DNA of 16,513 nucleotides. It comes from Neovahlkampfia damariscottae (lineage: Eukaryota; Heterolobosea; Selenaionea; Neovahlkampfiida; Neovahlkampfiidae). Of the stretch, positions 1 through 7,153 are shown in pieces; positions within the stretch are counted from its first letter, which is position 1; each line of letters opens with the position of its first letter. The translations under genes were made by a program, and so were the position numbers. Where the stretch lies: the NCBI GenBank assembly GCA_016618085.1, contig JABLTG010000270.1, forward strand, positions 1 to 16,513. The letters are read 5' to 3'. The notes under the pieces are model-generated. The model was not told the origin of the DNA. It did no database searches and worked only from the letters and a program-made list of their open reading frames with translations.

Positions 1-496
1 TTTTAAATCTTTTAATTAAATCTAAATTTTCAATTGCTGATTTTTTAGCAACTTTTTCACCTTCTTCTCTTTGATAAAAATTAAATTTCATTTCTTTTGG
101 TTTTCTTTTTAAATGATCTAAAGTCTTTATTGTAATTAATTCTTGTAATATTTTATATTTTTCATCTTTACTATAACTTTTAAACTTTTTTGATTCACTT
201 TCAATTTGTTCTCTTTCTCTTTTTGTTCCACGTTTTTCCTATTTTTTAATTAAAAGTGTCTTTACCTTAAGTTTAGAAATACGTTTATAATAAAGAATTC
301 CTTCACTTGGTCCAAATATTTGGGTCCATTCATCTTTTTCTAATTCCAAAATTTCTTCTACTTTATAACGTTCAAGTTTTTCAATTTTTGTTTTGTCAAA
401 TGTTATATCTTCCAAAAGTTTGGCTTTTAGTTCTTCCTCTGTAGTTTCTTCTGACTCCATTTGGTCATCTTTTTCTTCCAAAATATCTCCATCCAT
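1..496 (-). pseudogene. Unrecognised element gene with possible SAM-like domain, one in-frame TAG, runs off left edge
   Basis: An ATG at 496 opens 85 codons to a TAG at 239-241. The same frame then stays open for 79 more codons to the window edge, and the codon style is unchanged, so the TAG looks like a single mutated codon (CAG or AAG would fit between KK and EKRG). The N-terminus is acidic (MDGDILEEKDD). Residues ~35-80 contain a pattern like the second half of a SAM-type helical domain (EEILELEKDEW followed by FGPSEGILYYKRISKLK). The part beyond the TAG is basic and helical with no motif I recognise. The gene is divergent from the plus-strand Maverick genes that start beside it and is probably part of the same element. 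The SAM-like call is inference; no function is assigned. Confidence 0.5.
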
Positions 497-632
497 TTTT
501 TGTTTGAAGAATTGTTTTTTTTTTTTTGATGATCAGATTTTAATTTGTAGAAAAAAATAAAAAAAATGATTGGTTAAATTTACTCAAAAAATTAATAATG
601 AGCACATTCACAATATAAAATGGAAAATACTT

Positions 633-668
633 AAAGATTTAAATATAATAATATATAATAAAAAAGAA
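633..668 (+). promoter_or_regulatory. Weaker copy of the element's upstream A/T motif (before GIY-YIG gene)
   Basis: The stretch AATACTTAAAGATTTAAATA followed by TAATAATATATAATA matches the second half of the much better conserved motif seen before the helicase, the unknown gene and polB. It lies about 13-48 nt upstream of the ATG at 681. It is more divergent than the other copies, so the assignment is tentative. Confidence 0.4.
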
Positions 669-680
669 CAAAAAAGAACA

Positions 681-1163
681 ATGGTTATTGATTATTCAAA
701 AGTAAAAATTTATAAAATAGTTTGTAATACAACAAAATTGGCATATGTGGGAGCAACATGTAAGCCTAAATTATGTCAAAGATTATCAAAACATGTATCT
801 AATTTTAAATGTTTCAAAAACAGAAAATATCATTATGTCACAAGTTTTAAAGTTCTTGAAAATAATAAATATTCAATAATTTTACTTGAAAGTGTTCCAC
901 AATGCACAAATAAAGATCAATTAAAACAATGTGAACGTAAATGGATTGAACAAATAGATTGCGTAAATAAGCGTGTCGAAGGTCGCACATCTAAAGAATA
1001 TTGAGAAAATAATAAAGAAAAATATAAACAATTATCAAAACAATATTATTAAAAAAACAATGATAAAATTAAAGAATATCAAAAACAAAAATATAACTGC
1101 TTATGTGGAGGAAAATATGTAAATAGTCATAAAGCAGAGCATAAAAGAACAAAAAAACATTAA
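681..1163 (+). pseudogene. GIY-YIG endonuclease relic (Maverick-associated), two in-frame stops
   Basis: The likely start is the ATG at 681; the open frame extends upstream to 570 but without an ATG or any family match. Near the N-terminus KIYKIVCN...AYVGAT is the two-strand GIY-YIG core, and the CERKWIE segment supplies the conserved glutamate region. The frame meets TGA at 1002-1004 and TAA at 1050-1052, but after each it continues as typical coding sequence (ENNKEKYKQ, then KNNDKIKEYQKQ) and finishes with CLCGGKY...HKRTKKH, a Cys/His C-terminal patch typical of these element-borne nucleases, before TAA at 1161-1163. Known members nick or cut DNA. Expression past the first stop is unlikely unless there is readthrough. 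The core nuclease domain itself lies before the first stop and could still be made. Confidence 0.75.
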
Positions 1164-1243
1164 CAATTTATCAATCAAATGATTAACAATTTTATTTAAT
1201 ATTATTTAATGAAAACAATATTAAATTATATTATACATTTATA

Positions 1244-2181
1244 ATGTTCAAATTGTCTGAAAATATCAGAAAAAGATTAAATATAAATGAAAAAGAGTTA
1301 AAGCATGTTCGAGATTTGATGGAACAACCAAAAAAAGACAAGCCAATAAATACCCCGCATCATGTAGCAAATGAAAGAGATTCTATTCATCAGTTAGATT
1401 TGTTATTTCTTCCATACAACAATAAGCAAAAGTATGTTTTAACAGTAATTGATGTTTTTTCAAGGCATGCTGATGTTGAACCAATCTTTACAAAAACTCC
1501 TGATAAAATAGTAGAAGCATTAAAAAAGATATATAACAGAGATTATTTAAATATACCAAAACACTTTTTGCAAGTAGATAGTGGTTCAGAATTTAAAGGT
1601 GCATTTAATAAATTTGCAAAGGAAAAAAAAATTGGAATCTGAAGAGCATTGCCAAATCGTCACAGGACATAAGTAGTAATTGAGAGTTTCAATGGTATTT
1701 TTGGCAAAATAATATTTAAATTACAAACCATTGAAGAATTAAAAAATAAACAAACCAATAGGATATGGGTGTCTAATTTGCTTTTAATTATTGAAGAATA
1801 CAACAAACAAAGTGGTGAAAAGAAAGCAAGAAAACTGGAAACAAAACTAGCAAAATGTCAAAGAGATGCATGTAAATTATTAGAAACTGGTGATAAAGTG
1901 AGAGCAGCTTTGGATTACCCAATAAATCCAACAACAAGAAAGAAATTAGATTCAAAATTTAGAAAAACAGATATCAGATGGAGTGAAGAACTTCATGAAA
2001 TTGAAAATATTATATTGGCACCAAATCAGCCTCCATTATATCAATTAAAAGAAATTTCTGCAAATTACACAAAAAATCAATTGAGAAAGATAGAAACACC
2101 AAAGTTGAAATAAAAGATGGTCAAAAATATATTGATTCAACCATTGTTAAATCCAAAAAAAAAAATATACAGATTTTTTAA
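1244..2181 (+). pseudogene. Maverick/Polinton retroviral-type integrase relic, two in-frame stops and a C-terminal frameshift
   Basis: A single frame from ATG 1244 encodes a DDE integrase: D52 (in HQLDLLFLP), D112 (LQVDSGSEFKG) and E147 (VVIESFNG), with 34 residues between the second Asp and the Glu, as in the D,D(35)E superfamily. The C-terminal part (GDKVRAALDYP, FRKTDIRWS, APNQPPLYQL, NYTKNQL) matches the tail typical of Polinton-like integrases. TGA at 1640-1642 and TAA at 1670-1672 both fall between D112 and E147. The TAA sits where the family usually has Gln (HRxQ before the catalytic-Glu helix). At 2111 one missing A shifts the frame; the shifted frame runs on to TAA at 2179-2181. The catalytic residues are all present, so the breaks look recent. 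It sits between the nuclease and helicase relics, all on the plus strand. Confidence 0.85.
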
Positions 2182-2228
2182 ATTAAAAAACTACTTAAAA
2201 AAATATCTTAATATATAATATATAGAAA
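2172..2228 (+). promoter_or_regulatory. Element upstream motif, copy 1 (before helicase)
   Basis: GATTTTTTAAATTAAAAAAC, then TACTTAAAAAAATATC and a TATATAATATATAG stretch, ending directly before the ATG at 2229. It shares the ATTTTTTAAAT...ACTTAAAAAAATA core and the TATATA-rich 3' end with the copies at 3596 and 4086. It overlaps the stop of the integrase relic. Confidence 0.55.
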
Positions 2229-3529
2229 ATGATCAAAAGATATTAAATTTGTTAAAGAAGATTTATTAACTTATGAAGAATTAAAAAAGGTTATTTCAGA
2301 AAAAATAGCAATTAATAAAGCTAAAATAATTTCTTCAAAATTGAACAAACATTAATAATCTAAGGAAACCAATTTTACTTCTATGACAGAGAATTAAAAT
2401 TGTATAAAAAGCAAACTATAAAGATAAGAAACAATGCAATAACGAAGTAATTTATATTGTATCTTTGTTAATAAAAAAATCTTATAAAAATTTAGAAGAA
2501 GTTTCTAAAAACAATTTAAAAACTTATAAAAAAGGTTTTGAAGCAATTTTCCAAAATGGAAGTATTTTAAAATATTTTCCTCAATTGAAAGTTAAATTAA
2601 CAAATATAAAGAACTTTGACAAACAACATGTAAATGAAATTCACTTTTTGAATGAATATTTTGATTTAAAAAACGGAGAATTTAAAGAAAGAGAAGAATA
2701 TTGCAGAATTACAGATTGTATTCACAGAAATTATGAAAAACCAAAGAAAAAATTAATGAAAAAAGTAAAAGAATAGGTAAACATGATTTATCCAAATAAA
2801 GATGATAAAAATTATTTAATGATGACAATAGCAACTGCATTATGTGGAATTGCAACAATAGACCAGTCAATTTTATTTCTTTTGAGGAAAGATTCAAGAA
2901 AATTAACAGTAATAAAAATGTTAAAAAATTCAACCGAATGTATTTTGTGGAATTGAAATCTAATACTTTTGTGATGGGAAATCAAAAAGCGAATAAAATA
3001 TTAAATACTTTGTTGAAAAAACCACATGCAAAATTAATTTGAGTCAATGAATTGGTAGATAAAAATGGATAATTCATTATTTAAATCTGTATGTGAAGAA
3101 ACAGCACAAACAACAAGATTATTTCAAGATGGAGTTACAGAAATTCAAATGAATGCTTTGATTATGATTAGCAAATACATTTCCAAGCATCAAAATAGAT
3201 TTTAGAGTTGTTCACCATATTAAATCACATACTCACATGTCGGAGAGTTTGTTGATAAAGAAAATAATATTTATTTGAAAGATAAATATTTAGAAGAAAA
3301 AATGAGAAATATTGAAATGTCAAATGCATTTTTAAAATACTTTGCAAACTGTATAAAGAAATATTATAAAAGAATAAAATATGAAGCAACACAAAATTTT
3401 AAAGATATTAAAGAACGTATTGCAAGTTCAAATGATACAATCCAAGATTATATTGATGTAACTTTAACAATTACAGAAGATGAAAAAGACAGAATTGGAA
3501 GGAATGAAATGATCATCAAAAGAAAGTAA
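2229..3529 (+). pseudogene. D5-like SF3 helicase/primase relic, multiple frameshifts and in-frame stops
   Basis: Fragments in order: an N-terminal piece (KDIKFVKEDLLTYEELKK, 2233-2352), FYFYDRELKLYKK (2373-2411), then 2414-2920 with the D5_N signature YFDLKNGEFKEREEYCRI and IYPNKDDKNYLMMTIATALC. A likely Walker A remnant (RKDSRKLTVIKML) has lost the glycines of GxxGxGKS. After a shift at the A run near 2925 come VMGNQKANKILNTLLKKP and the Walker B-like LI-stop-VNELVD, where TGA 3040-3042 occupies the usual Trp. Another shift near 3065 gives DNSLFKSVCEE...DGVTEIQMNALIMISKY (sensor-1 region), then shifts near 3194 and 3240 lead to GEFVDKENNIYLKD and the C-terminal helix to 3529. TAG at 2774-2776 is also in frame. 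These helicases unwind DNA for replication in Mavericks and large DNA viruses. This copy is clearly dead: the P-loop is degenerate and at least four indels are needed to restore it. Confidence 0.75.
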
Positions 3530-3595
3530 AAAGAAAACTAAAAAAGTTGAAAAAGAAGATGAAGAACCTTTAATTGTTGATTTTTTTTGTAAAAT

Positions 3596-3652
3596 TAATT
3601 TTTTAAATATAAAAAATATATAAAAAATTAAAATATATAGTAATAATATAGA
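3596..3652 (+). promoter_or_regulatory. Element upstream motif, copy 2
   Basis: TAATTTTTTAAATATAAAAA, then ATATATAAAAAATTAAAATA and TATAGTAATAATATAGA, ending at the ATG 3653. It is near-identical over ~60 bp to the copy at 4086, with a handful of differences and one 1-nt indel. It sits in the gap between the helicase stop and the next gene, the position expected for a promoter. Confidence 0.65.
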
Positions 3653-4083
3653 ATGAAAAAAAAAAAATTTACTGAAGAAAATAATTTTACTAAAGAAGAA
3701 ATTGAAGAAGAAAGAGATATTGTGAGAATATGTAAATTAATATTAAAAGTATTAGATGAAAGTGAACTGAAATATGAGAATATGGATGGAAAGATGGTTG
3801 AGAATATCATTATGGACCTTTAAAAGAATTATTAACAGAACTTTTAAGAGCAAGACATAAAGTCTACGGTTATGTTGAAAAATTAAATGGTGATGCAATG
3901 GAAGAATTTAAACAAATAATGGACCTTGAAAATTTCTACAATCTAAAATTCATAAATGATGGAAATGAATATTTAAACGAAGTATAGTATAGAATAATAT
4001 GCCACTTAAGATTTGAACATGATATAAAAGACCCAGAATTAAGAAATTACATGGAATCCACAGATGTTTTGCTGGATAATTAA
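3653..4083 (+). pseudogene. Unrecognised Maverick-associated protein, one frameshift and one in-frame TAG
   Basis: The ATG at 3653 starts MKKKKFTEENNFTKEEIEEE. The frame stops at 3821, but a one-base shift near 3810 continues as YGPLKELLTELLRARHKVYG... to TAA at 4081-4083, giving ~143 residues. TAG at 3985-3987 lies between NEYLNEV and YRIICHLRFEHD; CAG (Gln) would fit. The protein is charged, predicted helical, with no family that I recognise. The start lies directly after a strong copy of the element's upstream motif and the end is just before another copy, so this is a genuine element gene, not a chance ORF. Confidence 0.55.
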
Positions 4084-4085
4084 AA

Positions 4086-4143
4086 TAATTTTTTAAATAT
4101 AAAAAATACTTAAAAAAATAAAAATATATAGTAATAATATATA
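4086..4143 (+). promoter_or_regulatory. Element upstream motif, copy 3 (before polB)
   Basis: TAATTTTTTAAATATAAAAA, then ATACTTAAAAAAATAAAAAT and ATATAGTAATAATATATA, ending at the polB ATG 4144. It begins 2 nt after the previous gene's stop codon. It aligns almost base for base with 3596-3652 and, in its first half, with 2172-2228. Confidence 0.65.
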
Positions 4144-5288
4144 ATGTTCAATTTTAATAGGAAAAATAATTTAAAAATAAAACAAAATGGGATACTAATA
4201 AAAAAGTTAGCATTTATAGTGAATAAACACGCAACAACAGAAGATATAAAACAATCAATCTTAAAATTATTTAAAAGTTTTCCAAAAGATAAGAAAATGG
4301 TCAGTATAAATCTAGGAGATTTTTTAAATATACAAATGATGACAGTATTGAAATATTTGACCCATCAACTTATGAAATATATGATGGAGAATATGATTAG
4401 GAATTAGTAAAAGTGAAAAAAGTTTTAATTTATGTTTGTGATGTTCAACCAAGTAAAAAAGGAAAAGGAGAGTTAAATGATTGCTTCTTTTTGACTTTAA
4501 GAAAAGGAGTTACAAGATTCCCTATTCAACCAAGTAGTTTTAAGAAATATTTTAAAATTCCAAGGAAAAATCTATTTCCAATTGATAAAATACCAGAAGT
4601 TGAAAAGAAATACAAATTAAATATTAATGTTGTTGGTGACCATCATTATACATTACAAAACCAATATGCTAGAACCATTAATACACAATTAAAAGATTTT
4701 CATTTTAATTGAGAAAGAATAAATCATTTGAACTGATGAATTCAATTAATAAAAAAAAGAAAAAGGTAAGAAAATTTAATTGGATTACAAAGTTGTGAAA
4801 TATTATGATGGAACAAAATACAGTGAAATTCCATACAAAAAATTTATGATGAAAGAAATACGAAATCAAAATATTTGTATGTTCCTTCAAAAACAAATTT
4901 AAAAGAAGATTATAATAATTATATAACTTTTGCACAAAAAATGAGTAAAATTTCAAATGGAAATATAAATCTATGAAGAAATAATGTAAAAAGAGAAGTA
5001 ATAAAATATTTTTATTTAAAATCAAGATGTTATGAAGCTGATGAAATAAGACTATTAGAAGTAAAATGGACAATAAATGCATCGAAAGGTGGATTAATGT
5101 ATGCATCAAAAAGGGAATACAAAAATGTTAAATGTTATGATTTCAATTTAATGTATCCATTTATAATGAAAAAATTATCATTTCCAATAAAACAAGGTGA
5201 ATTTACAAATATTAAAGAATTTGGAGAGATAATAAATTATGGAAATGTTGTTGTAGTTTTTGATCCATCTTCCTGGTGTTGGTTTTGA
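4144..5288 (+). pseudogene. Protein-primed family B DNA polymerase relic, frameshifted and truncated after motif A
   Basis: The N-terminus (MFNFNRKNNLKIKQNG...KKMVSINLGDF) changes frame at the T run near 4322 and continues as KYTNDDSIEIFDPSTYE. TAG at 4398-4400 follows, then KVLIYVCDVQPSKKG...LNINVVGDHHYTLQNQYART to TGA 4710-4712. After further shifts the last stretch (from ~4852) reads TKSKYLYVPSKTNLKED, NGNINL-stop-RNNVKRE (TGA 4974-4976, where relatives have an aromatic residue), VKWTINASKGGL and CYDFNLMYPFIMKKLSFPIK. The last is polymerase motif A (DxxxLYP type). The frame ends at 5288 (TGA) with VVVVFDPSSWCWF, which does not look like the family; the remaining palm (motifs B and C) and thumb are absent. 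Role in intact elements: replication of the element DNA. Confidence 0.75.
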
Positions 5289-5292
5289 CATA

Positions 5293-6137
5293 TTAGTAAT
5301 TAAAGTTTGTTCATGATGTATAAAGTTGAGTTACATCATTTCAATGTGGTAAAGTAAGTTTTCCTTGTTTCCATTTATCTAACTTTTGAATAATGTCTTG
5401 ATGATTTTGATTGATTCCATAAAGCAAGATTTGGTAATAGTTCTTTACCGAATGAACTATCATGAAAGTTTCAATTGAAATAAAGTATTCTATTACTTCT
5501 CTTTAATATGTTGGTAAGTTCTTTGATTTAAATAAATCTCTCAAGATTCTTGATTCTTGGTAATTTTTGTTGGAATGAACATCAATTGTTTTGTCAAGAA
5601 TAAATTGATTTGATTGATTTGAGATGATTTCTAAGTGTTTTTCCATCTTAATTTGGGCTAGTTTGATCATTGCTTTTTCTAAATCTGTTTTTGTAGGTTG
5701 ATCTTTTTCAACAATAAATTCTTCTTGTTTAGGTATTAGACTGATGTTTGGTTCTGGTAAGAATCTTGATAGTTGCCAGTGTTTCGTAACAGCTTTTGTT
5801 TTGGTTTCTAAGTAGTCCATTCTTAAAGCTACAAGTGTTTGTTTAATTAAGAGAATCACAGCAATATCTTTGTCTTTAAAATTTAAAACTTTGAGTTGTT
5901 TGACAAAACTTTCAGCTGGATGATCATAGATTTCTCTGAGATTCAAGTGATGCTTGAGAAATTTCTCTGGATTGACAAGTTGAGATTTGAAAGTGGCAGT
6001 GATTTCAGAAATTTTTTCTCCTTCAAATTTGTTGGTTTGAAGTGGTTTAAAAATAGATTCTTGATAAATTCAAATGAGATCTGTTGTTTGACACCTGATA
6101 TTAATGATTGATACATTTGATTTGGTTCTGATTGCAT
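5293..6137 (-). pseudogene. Unrecognised helical protein, frameshifted with several in-frame stops
   Basis: ATG at 6137 starts MQSEPNQMYQSLISGVKQQI; this frame closes at 5943. From ~6069 a second frame is open to TAA 5503-5505 and carries KPLQTNKFEGEKISEITATF, LVNPEKFLKHHLNLREIYDH and VLNFKDKDIAVILLIKQTL. A shift between 6040 and 6075 joins them. Past the TAA the same frame continues (REVIEYFISIETFMIVHSV, QDIIQKLDKWKQGKLTLPH) through TGA 5341-5343 and TGA 5311-5313 to TAA 5293-5295. That gives ~280 residues, alpha-helical, with no catalytic motif I recognise. The size and helical build would allow a Gag-like or Maverick accessory protein, but nothing decides this. It faces the truncated polB, so the junction between the two blocks lies near 5240-5295. 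Confidence 0.45.
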
Positions 6138-6539
6138 ATTTGAATGAATGAATGAGTTTGAAATGAGTTTGAATAACTGTAAATGAGTGAATATGTGAAA
6201 TGTATTGTGAAAAGCGCAAAAGTATGACTAAAATTTGATAAAACGACTGACTGAACAAAAAAATAAAGAGGACTGTCTGAAGACTATCTACTCTTGAGTA
6301 TTCGAAAGTTGTGAATGTTTATCATTTATTTTAATGCACTTTTATAGCTCTTTTGCCTAGTTCCAATCGGTGTAAAGCTCCGAAGTAAGGTCGATCTGAA
6401 ATAGATAGTTTACTTTAGGTCGTGTAATCACTAAATATGGATATTTGAATAGCCTAATTCGGATGTGTTTATCTCTGTTTAATACAACTTTGTTCTGCAT
6501 GTAACAACATTTAATGTAATTTTAAATGCTGTGAGTTTT
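6138..6539. other. Non-coding stretch with short GAAT repeats and a TATA-like box
   Basis: No convincing coding sequence on either strand. 6140-6185 contains imperfect repeats of TTTGAATGAATGAATGAG and AATGAGTTTGAA. On the minus strand 6347-6339 reads CTATAAAAG, about 200 nt upstream of the ATG at 6137, a possible TATA box for that gene. The base composition is less A/T-extreme than in the element block. No terminal repeat boundary could be identified by eye. Confidence 0.25.
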
Positions 6540-6901
6540 AGTCAATGGGATAGAACCAAATCAAAGTTGAATTTTGACTGTATGTATCATCTTTTTATGA
6601 TAGGTAAATTAGTTTCTGGTTAATATGTAAGGGTAGAAAAGCACGAAATTATAAGCATCAATTTAGTTGAACCATCAAGTTATCAAAAAGCAAAATCAAT
6701 TCATCTTACTAAATATCGGGAAGTTGTCCCTTTTTTCTCAATCAAATGCACCAGAGAGCATTGAATGCAGTTGGAAAAGAAAGATTGTATTTATATCGCG
6801 GAGATTCAACAAATTGTCAATTATTTATTAACGATTTACTTGAAAATTCGGGATTGATGAATGACGAAATTAAATGATTTGTGATCAATATTATAAAATA
6901 A
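6540..6901 (+). pseudogene. Papain/LRAT-like protein relic (NCQxF motif), in-frame stops and a frameshift
   Basis: In one frame from ~6540: RTKSKLNFDCMYHLFMIGKL, then TAA at 6621-6623, then YVRVEKHEIISINLVEPSSY. This resembles the His-containing strand (YHLFM) followed by the VEKxEVI strand of LRAT/NlpC-like papain-fold proteins. After a shift near 6700-6740 the next frame gives NQMHQRALNAVGKERLYLYR and STNCQLFINDLLENSGLM, which carries the Cys of an N-C-Q-x-F motif, then TGA 6875-6877 and FVINIIK before TAA 6899-6901. Proteins of this fold with such a tail occur in Mavericks and large DNA viruses. No intact ORF remains. The family call rests on motif order and is moderately uncertain. Confidence 0.45.
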
Positions 6902-6990
6902 TAAATTTGGTGATTTATGTTAATATTGTTGAATTAAATAATATTAAATGAAAAACTTTAATTTTTCTTAAAAATTGGAAATAAAATACT

Positions 6991-7144
6991 TTATTTTTTA
7001 ATCCATTCTTCAAAAAGTTCTTTTAGCTTTTTGAGATCCTTTACAAAAAAAATGGGTTCAACTGAGTTTTTAGTTGTTTTATTCGTACATGACAATTTAA
7101 CCGTTCAAATTGGAATGTCCAATCAGATTCGAAATTGTTCCGAT
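6991..7144 (-). pseudogene. C-terminal fragment of an unrecognised gene
   Basis: On the minus strand, NFESDWTFQFERLNCHVRIK and TQLNPFF are in one frame and, after a one-base shift at a run of eight T, VKDLKKLKELFEEWIKK runs to TAA at 6993-6991. The pattern (aromatic strand segment, then an amphipathic terminal helix) is protein-like and much better than chance. Its upstream part is missing because the RGS gene begins at 7154 on the other strand. Family unknown. Confidence 0.35.
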
Positions 7145-7153
7145 TGACTGCAG

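Noticed and set aside
2709-2933. Minus-strand ORF of 74 codons
   Set aside because: It is antisense to the helicase relic; the plus strand carries the recognisable D5_N motifs and the minus product is only a low-complexity hydrophobic stretch.
4705-5109. Minus-strand ORF of 134 codons rich in Leu, Phe and His
   Set aside because: Antisense of the A-rich polB relic; composition reflects complementary T-rich DNA, with no domain.
6340-6420. tRNA gene (GTTCCAATC resembling a T-arm)
   Set aside because: No acceptor, D-arm or anticodon stem could be paired around it.
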